Translations under genes and position numbers: made by a program
In this document: positions 8,532 to 17,101 of the stretch, one piece after another
Layout of the letters: each line of letters begins with the position of its first letter
How positions within the stretch are numbered: the stretch's first letter is position 1
The notes under the pieces: generated by a model
What the model was told of the DNA's origin: nothing
What the model saw: the letters and a program-made list of their open reading frames with translations, nothing else
Database searches by the model: none
Assembly (NCBI RefSeq): GCF_030848575.1
Contig: NZ_JAVDDX010000001.1
Span: 186,001 to 250,000 of the forward strand
Origin: Haloarcula sp. H-GB4
Lineage (GTDB): Archaea > Halobacteriota > Halobacteria > Halobacteriales > Haloarculaceae
Length of the DNA: 64,000 nucleotides
Direction of reading: 5' to 3'

Positions 8532-10337
8532 CTATTTCCCCCAGAAGGGGTCGCGGTTTCGGTGTTTCTCCAGATACATCGACAGCGCCTCGCGCTCGTC
8601 GACGGAGATGTCTTCCTTGAGCTCCTGTTCCAGAATCTTCGCGTGCTTCTCCGGAATCTCGACCCAGAGGTCGTCGCCTTCCTCGATCTGGCGGCCGACG
8701 GTCGGTCCCTGGATAGAGACGGCCATACGCTCTCCGGCGCGGGCCGAGTCGACGTCTTCGCCCTCGTCCTGAATCGTTTTGAGGGTCCCGACGCGGTTCG
8801 CTTCGCCGTTGTCCCACCTGATGACGTTGACGTTCCGGCGGAGTTCACCGGAGAGGATCTCGACGCCGACGACGGCCGGGTCGGACTGGCGGAAGGTGTG
8901 GTCCTGTAGAATCCGGAACTTCGCAGGTCGGGTGATGTTCTCCAGAATCTGTTCCTGCTGGGCTTCCTCGATGGCGGTAACGTGGTCGTCGTAGGACTCG
9001 ACGAGTTGGTAGATGACGTCGTCCTCGAACAGTTCCACGTCCTCCTGTTCGGCGAGGTCCCGCGCGTCATCGAGCACTTCGACACTGAACGCCAGAATCG
9101 CCTGATTGGTTGGCTCGCCGGCGGTTTCGGCGACTCGCACATCCCGCGGTGCGACCGCGCCGACCTCGGCCCGCATCACTGGGATTTCTTCCTCTTCGAG
9201 CGTACTGGAGAGGGCCTCCAGCGATCCGAGCGTGTCGGCCTTGATGACGACCCCTTCCTCCTGTGTCGTCACCTCGATTTCGGCGAGTTCTTCCTCCACC
9301 TCAGCGATGACCTCGCTGCGGTCGCGGTCGCGGATGACGCGGATCGGCGCGCCGGCCATCGCGTCGCCGAGGTCCGGCGCGGCGATTTTGACACCGTCGG
9401 CGGCGGCAACTTGGCCGACCTGTTCGAACTCCTGTTCGGTCCGGATCTCTTCAAGCGGACGCGGCCGGAGCAGGGCGCGCACGTCGGTGACAATTGGCCC
9501 TTGCAGCCCGCCGACGACGATGGTATCGTCGTTACGGATCGTCCCGTCGTAGACGATGGCGTCGAGCGTCGTCCCGAATCCCTGGGTGTCTTTCACTTCG
9601 AGGACGGTCCCGACACCGGGGCCGGTAGTGTCGATCTCCATCTCCTCTTTCATGTAGCGCTGGGACAGCCCCATCATCACCGTCAGCAGGTCGGGGATAC
9701 CCTCGCTGGTTTCGGCTGAGACCGGCACGACACCGATGTTGGCTTGGAAGTTCTGGACCCGCCAGTACATATCCGCGGAGAAGCCGTTGTCCGAGAGTTC
9801 GCCGATAATCTCGTACAGCTTCTCGTTGAGGTCGGACTGCACGCGGTCGGACTGGGCGTCCATCGTCTGCTGGACTGGTTGCCCCTCATTGGGGTTCCAG
9901 CCCGGGACGGTGTCGATCTTGTTTGCGGCAACGATAAACGGTGTCTGCGTTCGCTTGAGGATGTCAATGGCCTCCAGCGTCTGGGGCTGGAAGCCGTCGT
10001 TGACATCGACGACGAGGATGGCGATGTCGGCGAGCGCGCCACCTCGGGAGCGGAGCGTCGAGAAGGAGTGGTGGCCTGGCGTGTCGATGAACAGTAGGCC
10101 AGGCAGGTCGAAATCTGTTGGATCGACCAGATCTCCCGCGATCTCGGAAATCACGTCAAGTGGGACGGCTGTCGCGCCGATATGCTGTGTAATCGCGCCC
10201 GATTCGCCGGCAGTGACGGCCGAACCGCGGATCTTGTCGAGCAGGCTCGTCTTCCCGTGGTCGACGTGGCCCAGAACGGCGACGATGGGCGTCCGCAGGG
10301 TGTCGTCGGTGGCTGTTGTGGGGTCCGTGTCAGACAT
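8532..10337 (-). CDS. infB: Translation initiation factor aIF5B (IF-2 homologue)
   Basis: 601 residues, the usual size for archaeal aIF5B without intein. It is the GTPase that promotes initiator-tRNA binding and subunit joining. The G domain shows G1 GHVDHGKT at 23-30, G3 DTPGHH at 85-90 and G4 NKID at 139-142. Beta-barrel domain II, domain III and the C-terminal barrel (to FWGK) follow. Haloarchaeal infB genes sometimes carry inteins at the P-loop; none is present here. The nearby PRC-barrel and NOB1 genes fit a translation/ribosome-biogenesis neighbourhood. Confidence 0.97.
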   Translation of the reverse strand: MSDTDPTTATDDTLRTPIVAVLGHVDHGKTSLLDKIRGSAVTAGESGAITQHIGATAVPLDVISEIAGDLVDPTDFDLPGLLFIDTPGHHSFSTLRSRGGALADIAILVVDVNDGFQPQTLEAIDILKRTQTPFIVAANKIDTVPGWNPNEGQPVQQTMDAQSDRVQSDLNEKLYEIIGELSDNGFSADMYWRVQNFQANIGVVPVSAETSEGIPDLLTVMMGLSQRYMKEEMEIDTTGPGVGTVLEVKDTQGFGTTLDAIVYDGTIRNDDTIVVGGLQGPIVTDVRALLRPRPLEEIRTEQEFEQVGQVAAADGVKIAAPDLGDAMAGAPIRVIRDRDRSEVIAEVEEELAEIEVTTQEEGVVIKADTLGSLEALSSTLEEEEIPVMRAEVGAVAPRDVRVAETAGEPTNQAILAFSVEVLDDARDLAEQEDVELFEDDVIYQLVESYDDHVTAIEEAQQEQILENITRPAKFRILQDHTFRQSDPAVVGVEILSGELRRNVNVIRWDNGEANRVGTLKTIQDEGEDVDSARAGERMAVSIQGPTVGRQIEEGDDLWVEIPEKHAKILEQELKEDISVDEREALSMYLEKHRNRDPFWGK

Positions 10338-10431
10338 AGATGGCTCCAGAAGTTGTCAGAACCGAGTCGTCGGTGGCAGTTAAGTTCGTCGTCATCAAAC
10401 GCACGCAACCGAATGTGGGGCTAAGCGGCCG

Positions 10432-10986
10432 TCACTCGGTTACAGTGAACGACCCCGTCATGCCGACGCTCTGGTGGGGCACGCAGTGGTACTCGTACTC
10501 TCCGGGGACCTCGAACGTGTAGGCGTATTCGTAGCCCGAACTGTACGTCTTCCCGTTGTCTCCAGGCGTCCCGGACCAGTTGCTACCGGATGGCGTTGCG
10601 GTCGGTTTGACGTTGTGGCCGCCGGCCTCCCAGACCCACAGCACGGTGCTTCCAACAGAGACCTCGAACGTTTCCGGGTCGAAGCTGAGGCTTTCCGGCC
10701 CGACGGCGACTTGCTGGTCGGCCTCTACCGGCGTTCCAGTGGGTGTCGGCGTTTCCGTCGGAGTGGCAGTCTCAGTCGGTGTCGGTGTTTCGGGTGGGGT
10801 GGCGGTTTCTGTCGCCGTCGTCACTGAATCAGTCGGCGTTGCTGTCGCAGTACGGGTCGGTGTTTGCATAGCGGTGGCTGTCTCCTTTGGGGATGATTCA
10901 CCGCTGTCGCCATCACTGCAGCCCGCGACAGTCCCAGTAACGACGGCCGTGAGCGCGCCGAGAAACTGACGCCTGTTCCGGTCCAT
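10432..10986 (-). CDS. Halocyanin, membrane-anchored blue copper protein
   Basis: 184 residues. Tat motif NRRQFLGAL and lipobox VAGC at 20-23 predict a lipid-anchored exported protein. Residues 40-85 are a Thr/Pro-rich linker of TPTET-type repeats, a likely O-glycosylated spacer. The C-terminal cupredoxin domain has the ligand set His124 (GGHNV), Cys168, His171 and Met176 (HCVPHQSVGM). Halocyanins are mobile one-electron carriers of the haloarchaeal respiratory chain. Transcribed leftward behind its own upstream gap. The linker is encoded by degenerate short repeats, so its length probably varies between strains (inference). Confidence 0.93.
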   Translation of the reverse strand: MDRNRRQFLGALTAVVTGTVAGCSDGDSGESSPKETATAMQTPTRTATATPTDSVTTATETATPPETPTPTETATPTETPTPTGTPVEADQQVAVGPESLSFDPETFEVSVGSTVLWVWEAGGHNVKPTATPSGSNWSGTPGDNGKTYSSGYEYAYTFEVPGEYEYHCVPHQSVGMTGSFTVTE

Positions 10987-11182
10987 GCGTACTCGTGGGA
11001 TGCCTGTCGCTTATGACTGCTGCCTCCTGTGACCGTGCGCCCTTGGGCACAGAACGGCACCACCGGTGAATCGACAGTTGCTGACGCATAGTTTCTATCC
11101 GTGACCGTCGCTGTCAGCGACCATCGGTTTCTCGCCAGACATCCCCGTGGCGTTTATGTAACCTCGTTCGGAACAAAGGGGT

Positions 11183-11422
11183 ATGGCTGCAATACTCGCA
11201 GAAAACCTGTCGGGGAAAGACGTGATGGGGACTGACGGTGCGGAGATCGGCAGTCTCTACAATATCACGATGGACTTCTCCTCGGGCGCGTTGCACAACC
11301 TCGTTATTGACCCCGCGGAGTCGCTCCGCAACACGAACTTCGAGTACAGCGATCAGGGCCGCCTGCTTGTCCCAGTTGAGCGGGTCAAGGCGGTGAAAGA
11401 CCACATGATCGTCAAACGCTAG
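11183..11422 (+). CDS. PRC-barrel domain protein
   Basis: 79 residues forming a single PRC-barrel: LSGKDVMGTDGAEIGSLYN, then an SGALHNLVIDP strand and RLLVPVERVKAVKDHMIV. PRC-barrels occur in RNA-metabolism proteins such as RimM and in photosynthetic reaction-centre subunits. The gene's stop codon abuts the ATG of NOB1 directly, so the two are co-transcribed. This pairing suggests a role in rRNA processing or ribosome assembly (inference from context). Confidence 0.88.
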   Translation: MAAILAENLSGKDVMGTDGAEIGSLYNITMDFSSGALHNLVIDPAESLRNTNFEYSDQGRLLVPVERVKAVKDHMIVKR

Positions 11423-11881
11423 ATGTACGTCCTTGACTCCTCGGCATTTATCAACGAGTATCACACCGACGAGCAGATAGCGACGATTCCGCTCGTCAGA
11501 GAGGAACTGGAAGACGAGGCCGCCTATCGCTTCGACGCCCTCGAAGGTTCGGGGATGCACCTTCACATTCCCGAGGACAACACTGTCGAGCGCATCGAAC
11601 GCGCCGCCAGTGAGACCGGCGATCTGGCGGAGCTCTCGGAAACCGATATCCGGCTGATCGCAGCCGCGTTCGAACTCGACAGCCGCCTCGTCACGGACGA
11701 CTACGCGATGCAAAACGTCGCGGAGAAACTCGACGTGGCGGTCGAAGTCATCGCCCGCGAGGGGATTTCCGAACAGCGAGAGTGGCTGTTCCAGTGTGCT
11801 GGCTGTGGCCGCGAGTTCGACGAGAACCGCGACCGCTGTCCCATCTGTGGGAGCTCGCTTTCGCGGAAAAACCCGGCTTAG
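11423..11881 (+). CDS. nob1: NOB1-family endoribonuclease, 16S rRNA 3'-end maturation
   Basis: 152 residues. The N-terminal PIN domain begins MYVLDSSAFINE with the first catalytic aspartate at position 5. Further acidic residues occur around 28, 75 and 92-93. A C-terminal zinc ribbon uses Cys125, Cys128, Cys139 and Cys142 (CAGC and CPIC). This two-domain layout is diagnostic of archaeal NOB1, which cleaves the 3' end of pre-16S rRNA. It starts immediately after the PRC-barrel gene and its 3' end overlaps the convergent 48-residue gene by a few bases. Confidence 0.95.
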   Translation: MYVLDSSAFINEYHTDEQIATIPLVREELEDEAAYRFDALEGSGMHLHIPEDNTVERIERAASETGDLAELSETDIRLIAAAFELDSRLVTDDYAMQNVAEKLDVAVEVIAREGISEQREWLFQCAGCGREFDENRDRCPICGSSLSRKNPA

Positions 11882-12024
11882 ACGGTCTGTTCGTCCCGGG
11901 CTTCGAGCCCGAGATCGACTAGCTGCGACAGCACTTCCTCCTCTGTGATGCCGTAGCGCCGCGCAAGCGTTTCGATAATCCGCGCTTGATCGTCATCACA
12001 GACGATGGTGAACCGCCGAGCCAT
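11878..12024 (-). CDS. 48-residue ribbon-helix-helix-like protein
   Basis: A short gene, convergent with nob1 and overlapping its stop. The protein opens MARRFTIVCDDDQARIIETL and continues RRYGITEEEVLSQLVDLGLE. An initial beta strand and two helices with this spacing resemble a CopG/Arc-type ribbon-helix-helix DNA-binding fold. Members usually dimerise to bind DNA, as repressors or antitoxins. No toxin partner is adjacent. The strong GC third-position bias supports coding. A structural family match needs a profile search. Confidence 0.65.
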   Translation of the reverse strand: MARRFTIVCDDDQARIIETLARRYGITEEEVLSQLVDLGLEARDEQTV

Positions 12025-12080
12025 ACCATCGCATACAACCGTTGGTCGCATAAACACCCGTCAGACAACGGTCTGACGGC

Positions 12081-13223
12081 TCAGACTGCCGGATTTCCTG
12101 TAATCTCGATGTACAATGTGAGAAACTGGATGGCGTTGAACGCCCCGTGAATAAAGATGGGCACGAGCAGGTTCTCGGTCTTGAGATAGCTCAGGCCCAG
12201 CAGCGTCGAGAGGACGAACACTAGCAGTAGCGAGAGAACGGTCTGTGTCGGCGTGCCGGCGGCGTACTGTCCGAAGTGGACGACGCCGAAGACGGCGCTG
12301 GTGAGTATAATCGCCTGGAATTCACCGAAATCATCGTAGAGGTACTTCTGGATGAGGTTCCGGTAAATGAACTCTTCGCTCGGTGCGATAGTCAGAAACG
12401 CGAGCGGGACCATCACGAGCAGGAACGACGGGTCCTCGCGGGCCAGTTCTTCGACGCTGCTCCGCGCGGCTTCCAGCCCGAGCGCCTGAATGAGGTAACT
12501 GAAGCCAAACAGCGCGACCATGAGAATGACGACGCCGCCGACGCTGTAGCCGATGTCACGGAGACTGGGGCGCTGCAGGTCCAGATCGGTCCAGGTCCGG
12601 TTTAGTCGGCTGGCGACGGCTGCCCCAAAGCCGACGAAGCCGACGCCGAGGCCGATAGTGAGCGTAACATACGCGGGGCCGGTGACAGTCCCGCCTTCCA
12701 GCGCCGCGGCGCTGACCAGCCCTCCCGCCGCGGCCCCGAGAACGATGAACTGGGCGAACACCGTGCCCACGAGGAAGCCGGCCAGCCCGATTCCGGTTGC
12801 GACCGAGAGCGCTCTGGCAATCGTGTACAGCCGGTCGTTTGGTACGCCGGTCGCCAGCGCCCAGCCCAGCGCAACCGTCACGCCGCCGGCCAGCACTGTG
12901 AGATACACAGCGGTGCCGACGGTGGCCTCGACGCCAGTACGCAACTCCGGCCCGAAGAAGGCGACGAGTGTCGCGAGGGTTGCGACGATGCCCGCACCTG
13001 CTGCGCCCAGACCCGCCTGTCTGTGGTCGAGTGCGCCGTGACGGACAAGTGAGAAGGCGAGCGCGGCGACGACAAAGCCGGCGGTGGCGACCTGTCGGGC
13101 GGTGACTGGGCCAACAGTCGTCGTCGGTGTCATCCAGCCAACGACGCCAGTTTCTGTGGCGACGAGTACGACGAGACCGAGGCCAGCGGCGAGCACACCC
13201 CAGTTCGCGGCAGTGTCGTCCAT
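12081..13223 (-). CDS. CPBP-family (CAAX-protease/Abi) intramembrane metalloprotease
   Basis: 380 residues with about ten hydrophobic segments. The C-terminal domain carries the CPBP motifs: EEFIYR (paired glutamates and arginine), FGVVHFGQY with a histidine, and HGAFNAIQF with the second histidine and asparagine. Family members include the eukaryotic CAAX prenyl endoprotease Rce1 and bacterial bacteriocin-immunity proteins. The substrate here is unknown. The N-terminal half (about 220 residues, six segments) is an additional membrane domain. It starts 24 bases after the pgi stop on the same strand, so co-transcription is possible. Confidence 0.88.
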   Translation of the reverse strand: MDDTAANWGVLAAGLGLVVLVATETGVVGWMTPTTTVGPVTARQVATAGFVVAALAFSLVRHGALDHRQAGLGAAGAGIVATLATLVAFFGPELRTGVEATVGTAVYLTVLAGGVTVALGWALATGVPNDRLYTIARALSVATGIGLAGFLVGTVFAQFIVLGAAAGGLVSAAALEGGTVTGPAYVTLTIGLGVGFVGFGAAVASRLNRTWTDLDLQRPSLRDIGYSVGGVVILMVALFGFSYLIQALGLEAARSSVEELAREDPSFLLVMVPLAFLTIAPSEEFIYRNLIQKYLYDDFGEFQAIILTSAVFGVVHFGQYAAGTPTQTVLSLLLVFVLSTLLGLSYLKTENLLVPIFIHGAFNAIQFLTLYIEITGNPAV

Positions 13224-13246
13224 TATCGGCAGTCCGTTGCGCCGGC

Positions 13247-14557
13247 CTAAAGGGACTCCGTTTCACCGATCCGCAGTCGCTCACGTTCGTCGATTACCGC
13301 CGTCTCGTCTGTCGCTTCGCCGCGAATGAGCGCTCGCGTGGCGTTTTTACCCCACTCGACAGCGGGCTGAGTGAACGTCTCCACGTCCGCGAGTTCACCG
13401 ACCAGGACGCAGGCTGCCTCCATCGCGTACAGGAGTTCCCCGACGCTTTCGGCGTCGAGACGGTCGATCTCGACTTCCAGGGCCGGCCGGTCAGCCGCCG
13501 GCAGGCTCGCGACTGTCGCCTCGTACTCGGCGTCGATGAGGCCGCCGAGGTCAGTTCCAGCGAGATACGACAGGTCCTCGTGGTCCGGGTCGGGAATCGC
13601 CACGTCGGCGCGCTCCCGCGGCCGAACAAACGTGACGACCTTGTCCCGATGGCCGGCGCGGTACAGCTGGAGCTGGGAGTGCTGGTCGGTCGCGCCTAGC
13701 GCTCGTGCTGGCGTCTGTCCCCGGCCGTCTTTCCCTAGGCTCTCGGCCCAGAGCTGTGCAAACCATTCGCCGAAGGACTCCAGCCGCTCGGCGTAGGGCA
13801 TGACGGCGTTGACCGTTGCGCCCGCTTCTTCGAGCGCGTAGGCCATTGCGCCGTAGGCGTAGGCCGGCGAGTCATACAGCGACGGCGCGAGGTCGTCAGC
13901 CGCCTTTTTACCGCCGGCAAGCAGCCCCTCGATGTCGATGCCAAGAATCGCTGGCGGAACGAGCCCAACCGCTGACAACGCACTGAAGCGGCCCGGAACG
14001 CCCTCGGGAACCGGCAGCGTCGGCAGGTCGTGCTGGTCGGCGAGAGCCCGGAGCGGCCCGGAATCGCCCGTCGTGACGACGATGCGCTCGGTCCAGTCGA
14101 CGCCCCGGTCCTCGTAGGCCTCGCGGACGACGAGGAAGTTCGCCAGCGTCTCTGCCGTCGTCCCCGAACGGGAGACGACGTTGATGGCTGTGTCAGTGAG
14201 CGAGAGCCCGTCGAGCGTCCGCCGGACGTGCTCCGGGTCGACGTTGTCCAGTACGACGTGACTGCCCGGCTCGTCGGCAAGCGCCTCTGTGATGGTTTTC
14301 GCTCCCAGCGCGGAGCCACCGATCCCAACGGTGATGACCGATTCGGCGTCGGCGACCGGCGCGACGGCATCGCGGATGACCTCGGCGTCAGTTGTTTCGG
14401 GGAGATTCAGCGACGCGTACCCGAACTCGTCGTCGTCCCGACCTTGCTCGATTCGCTCGTGGGCCGTGGCCACCCGCTCGTCCAGTTCCTCAAGCGTCGC
14501 TCGCTCGACGCCCGGGTCGGCGGCACTGGCAAGCGCGGCTCCGATATCGACGTGCAT
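13247..14557 (-). CDS. pgi: Glucose-6-phosphate isomerase
   Basis: 436 residues from MHVDIGAAL. It interconverts glucose-6-phosphate and fructose-6-phosphate. SIS-type phosphosugar sites are seen: VGIGGSALGAKT near 76, INVVSRSGTTAETLANF near 130 and later GRFSALSAVGL; GATDQHSQLQL is the family motif near 300. A much longer frame extends upstream but would run antisense through the next gene, so the start is placed at the ATG preceding the conserved N-terminus. Haloarchaea use this enzyme mainly in gluconeogenesis and for feeding sugar nucleotide synthesis. Confidence 0.95.
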   Translation of the reverse strand: MHVDIGAALASAADPGVERATLEELDERVATAHERIEQGRDDDEFGYASLNLPETTDAEVIRDAVAPVADAESVITVGIGGSALGAKTITEALADEPGSHVVLDNVDPEHVRRTLDGLSLTDTAINVVSRSGTTAETLANFLVVREAYEDRGVDWTERIVVTTGDSGPLRALADQHDLPTLPVPEGVPGRFSALSAVGLVPPAILGIDIEGLLAGGKKAADDLAPSLYDSPAYAYGAMAYALEEAGATVNAVMPYAERLESFGEWFAQLWAESLGKDGRGQTPARALGATDQHSQLQLYRAGHRDKVVTFVRPRERADVAIPDPDHEDLSYLAGTDLGGLIDAEYEATVASLPAADRPALEVEIDRLDAESVGELLYAMEAACVLVGELADVETFTQPAVEWGKNATRALIRGEATDETAVIDERERLRIGETESL

Positions 14558-14683
14558 ACTGGGAGTGTCGACGGGCGGATACAAACAACTCCCGGACGGC
14601 ATGGCAGGCAGTAGACGTGGCTCCGTTGCCACCACTGGTCGGACAACACCGCGCTTAACCACGCGCTCGCCTAAGCCACAGGT

Positions 14684-15232
14684 ATGACAGACGCGACGGC
14701 AGAGCAGTCCGTCACAGCCGACGCCGACGACGACCGGCCCGAACCGTACAACGGGCTCCCCGGCGCGTTCCCGTACGCGTTCCGGGCCACTGATTCGTTG
14801 CTGTTCAAAGCCTACGTCCCGGTCGCACTGTTGCTGTCCGTGGCGATTACGCTCGTATTCACCTTCGGGCTGATCACGCAACTCGCCGAAACCGGCAGCG
14901 TCCGCGGCGGGACGTTCACCTTCTCCCGGAGCTTCTTCCTGTTCGTTGGACTGTTGCTCGTCGCGCCGCTGCTTGCCCCAGTACTCTCCGTCGCACGCCG
15001 CCATCGACGGACCGAATCCTCTGTTGCCTACGACCGCGCTCTCGCCCTCTCCGCGTTCGTATTCATCGGATCAATATACCTCGCGCTGTTAACTTCTGCT
15101 CCGGCGGAGCTTCGCGAGCCGACACAGAGCGCTGTCGTTGGCTTCTTCTACTCACTGCCGCCGATTGCTGGCGTCGTCCCGCCGCTGCTCGCAACGCTGG
15201 CGATATATCTGACCCACCGGCTGTTGAAGTAG
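14684..15232 (+). CDS. Four-helix membrane protein, unknown function
   Basis: 182 residues. A 40-residue acidic N-terminus (DADDDRPEPYNGLPGAF) precedes four predicted helices near 42-65, 85-108, 124-142 and 155-178. Basic residues flank the central loop (RRHRRTES). No conserved catalytic motif or recognised family is seen. It is divergent from pgi with a 126-base gap, and followed by another unknown haloarchaeal gene in the same direction. Confidence 0.75.
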   Translation: MTDATAEQSVTADADDDRPEPYNGLPGAFPYAFRATDSLLFKAYVPVALLLSVAITLVFTFGLITQLAETGSVRGGTFTFSRSFFLFVGLLLVAPLLAPVLSVARRHRRTESSVAYDRALALSAFVFIGSIYLALLTSAPAELREPTQSAVVGFFYSLPPIAGVVPPLLATLAIYLTHRLLK

Positions 15233-15327
15233 CGCCGCAAGCCTGCGGTTGTCCGCTCCCCTGCGATGACACTCCAGTCCGTTCCCGGGTCGAAACGGGC
15301 AAGAACGCCCGTCACGAATGTGTGTCT

Positions 15328-15795
15328 ATGACAGCGATCGAAGGGACATTTCTTGTCACGAACGCCGACGATGCGTCGGCGACGCTTCGGAACGTCGCGG
15401 ACTCACAAGTGTTGACACTGTCGGACAATCCCGGCGTTGAGGCCGGCGAGGTAGTAGAGGGGACAGTTGAACCGGAGCCGCCGATGGAGGTCACCTACAC
15501 CGTTACCGAGGTCGCCGAACGGCGCACAATTCCGGTCGAGACGGTCGACCTCGCGCCGACGGCCCAGACGACTGAAATCGCGGCTGAACAGGCCGCTGGC
15601 GAGCTAACGACGGTTGAACGGGCTGGCGAGGGCGAGGTACACGTCCTCACGGTCCCAGAAGACGAGACGGCCGAGGCTGCGACGGATGTCGTCGAGGACG
15701 AGGCAACTCTCTCGCGAGCGGCTAGGCTCGGCGTCGATCGTGTCGAGGTTCGGACGGCAGATGGCGTCGTCAGCGTGCGCTACTTGCCGGACTGA
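15328..15795 (+). CDS. Conserved haloarchaeal protein, possibly DUF5812
   Basis: 155 residues, soluble, strongly acidic. It starts MTAIEGTFLVTNADD; an in-frame GTG two codons earlier is less likely. A beta-rich N-terminal half (VLTLSDNPGVEAGEVVEGTV, then MEVTYTVTEVAERRTIPVE) precedes an alpha/beta C-terminal half (HVLTVPEDETAEAATDVVED). From memory this resembles haloarchaeal DUF5812, unverified. No function proposed. The gap before it is 95 bases. Confidence 0.7.
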   Translation: MTAIEGTFLVTNADDASATLRNVADSQVLTLSDNPGVEAGEVVEGTVEPEPPMEVTYTVTEVAERRTIPVETVDLAPTAQTTEIAAEQAAGELTTVERAGEGEVHVLTVPEDETAEAATDVVEDEATLSRAARLGVDRVEVRTADGVVSVRYLPD

Positions 15796-15821
15796 CGCGT
15801 TCTCTTATCCGCTCTCGCTGC

Positions 15822-16163
15822 CTATTCTGTCGGGCCGGCGACGCTCTGGACCTGCCACCCACCGGCGATGCCACACGCCTCGCGCTCGGTGTACACGAAT
15901 TCGGTGTCTTCGGTCACCGCTGTGCCGCCGTCGACGGATTCGACACGGAGCGGGAAGTCCAGCGTGTCGCCACAGCAGCCGACACCGACGAACTCCGTCC
16001 ATACGTCGCCCGATGTTGCGGTGTCGTGTGTCTTCCGGAGGTACGCGCGGAACGGCGACCCGTCGATTTTGTCGCGACCCCACCCGCTGAGGTCCGCGGG
16101 ATACGAAAGCTTGACGCTGATTGCACGCTCGGGCATGGATGGATATACGTGATAGACTGCCAT
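15822..16163 (-). CDS. Conserved hypothetical protein with three cysteines
   Basis: 113 residues, no signal or membrane segment. Features are VGCCGDTLDFPLRV with adjacent cysteines and EREACGIAGGWQVQS near the C-terminus. The three cysteines and a histidine (KTHDT) might bind metal, but the pattern matches no known motif. MPERAISVKL nine codons in is an alternative start. The gene is divergent from secF and convergent with the preceding unknown gene. I do not recognise the family. Confidence 0.6.
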   Translation of the reverse strand: MAVYHVYPSMPERAISVKLSYPADLSGWGRDKIDGSPFRAYLRKTHDTATSGDVWTEFVGVGCCGDTLDFPLRVESVDGGTAVTEDTEFVYTEREACGIAGGWQVQSVAGPTE

Positions 16164-16205
16164 AGATGTACGGCACAGCGGATGTCAGCGGCAGTGATTG
16201 GGAAG

Positions 16206-16213
16206 GCTTATTC
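16206..16213 (+). promoter_or_regulatory. TATA-like box of secF-secD
   Basis: GCTTATTC lies 25-32 bases upstream of the secF ATG at 16238, the standard spacing for a haloarchaeal leaderless transcript. It favours the start at MFEFEVPEV over an upstream in-frame ATG. Confidence 0.5.
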
Positions 16214-16237
16214 CGGCCCGTCTCACACCGTTCCGTC

Positions 16238-17101
16238 ATGTTCGAGTTCGAGGTCCCGGAAGTCGATTACACCCAGTATTCGAACCGCCAACTAGTGGCG
16301 GTTCCGCTGGTGGTGCTCGGTCTGGCGCTTGCGGTGCTCGGTGGCTGGTATCTGGTCACCGGAGCGCCAGTATCTCCAAGCATCGACTTCACGGGCGGTT
16401 CGGAACTCACCGTCGAGTCGTCTCTCTCACAGGCGGAGCTCAGGGACAATACGTTCGACGAACCCGTGGTTTCCGTCCAACAGGTCGAGGGTGAGAACCG
16501 GTATATAATCACGTTTGATTCGTCAAATCTGGAGCCCATTGAGGAAACCGCGCGTTCGAGCGATCAGATGGAGTTCCTCGGTAGCGGGACGACCTCACCG
16601 ATATTCGGCCAAGAGAACCAACGGCTAGCGGTCGCCGGCATCGGTGTTGCTTTCCTTGGGATGAGTTTGCTTGTCTTTGGGATGTTCCGGTCGGTCGTGC
16701 CAAGCATCGCGGTCGTTCTGTCGGCGTTTTCTGACCTCGTCATCCCGCTCGCGGTAATGAACCTCCTCGGAATCAAGCTCTCGCTGGGGACTGTCGCCGC
16801 ATTGCTGATGCTTATCGGTTACAGCGTCGACTCAGATATCCTGTTGAACAACCACGTCCTCCGCAGGTCCGGCGGGTTCTACGAATCGACGTATCGCGCG
16901 ATGCGGACTGGTGTGACGATGACGCTGACGTCAATGGCGGCGATGGCGGTGATGGCGATTTCGGCGACGATATTTGGGATCGACCTGATGGCCTCCATTG
17001 GGTTCGTTCTCGTTGTGGGACTAGCTGCTGACCTAATGAATACCTATATGCTCAACGTCACGTTGCTTCGCTGGTACAAGTACGAGGGGGTCAAACGATG
17101 A
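16238..17101 (+). CDS. secF: Protein translocase subunit SecF
   Basis: 287 residues with six membrane segments and the RND-type topology of SecF. The first extracytoplasmic domain begins after helix 1 with PSIDFTGGSELTVES, in which DFTGG is conserved. The distal part has RRSGGFYESTYRAMRTGVTM in the cytoplasmic loop between helices 4 and 5. With SecD it promotes late steps of Sec protein export. The stop overlaps the secD ATG by four bases. The F-before-D order is the one reported for haloarchaea, the reverse of bacteria. Confidence 0.95.
   Translation: MFEFEVPEVDYTQYSNRQLVAVPLVVLGLALAVLGGWYLVTGAPVSPSIDFTGGSELTVESSLSQAELRDNTFDEPVVSVQQVEGENRYIITFDSSNLEPIEETARSSDQMEFLGSGTTSPIFGQENQRLAVAGIGVAFLGMSLLVFGMFRSVVPSIAVVLSAFSDLVIPLAVMNLLGIKLSLGTVAALLMLIGYSVDSDILLNNHVLRRSGGFYESTYRAMRTGVTMTLTSMAAMAVMAISATIFGIDLMASIGFVLVVGLAADLMNTYMLNVTLLRWYKYEGVKR

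Noticed and set aside
10730-10880. Short tandem repeats resembling a CRISPR or satellite
   Set aside because: They encode the Thr/Pro linker of halocyanin, with degenerate repeats in frame and no spacers.
11114-11713. 199-codon minus-strand frame
   Set aside because: It overlaps PRC-barrel and NOB1 genes in antisense; both have clear domains.
14558-15004. Extension of the pgi reading frame by about 149 codons upstream
   Set aside because: The extension is antisense to the membrane protein gene at 14684 and lacks GPI similarity. The enzyme's conserved N-terminus begins at 14557.
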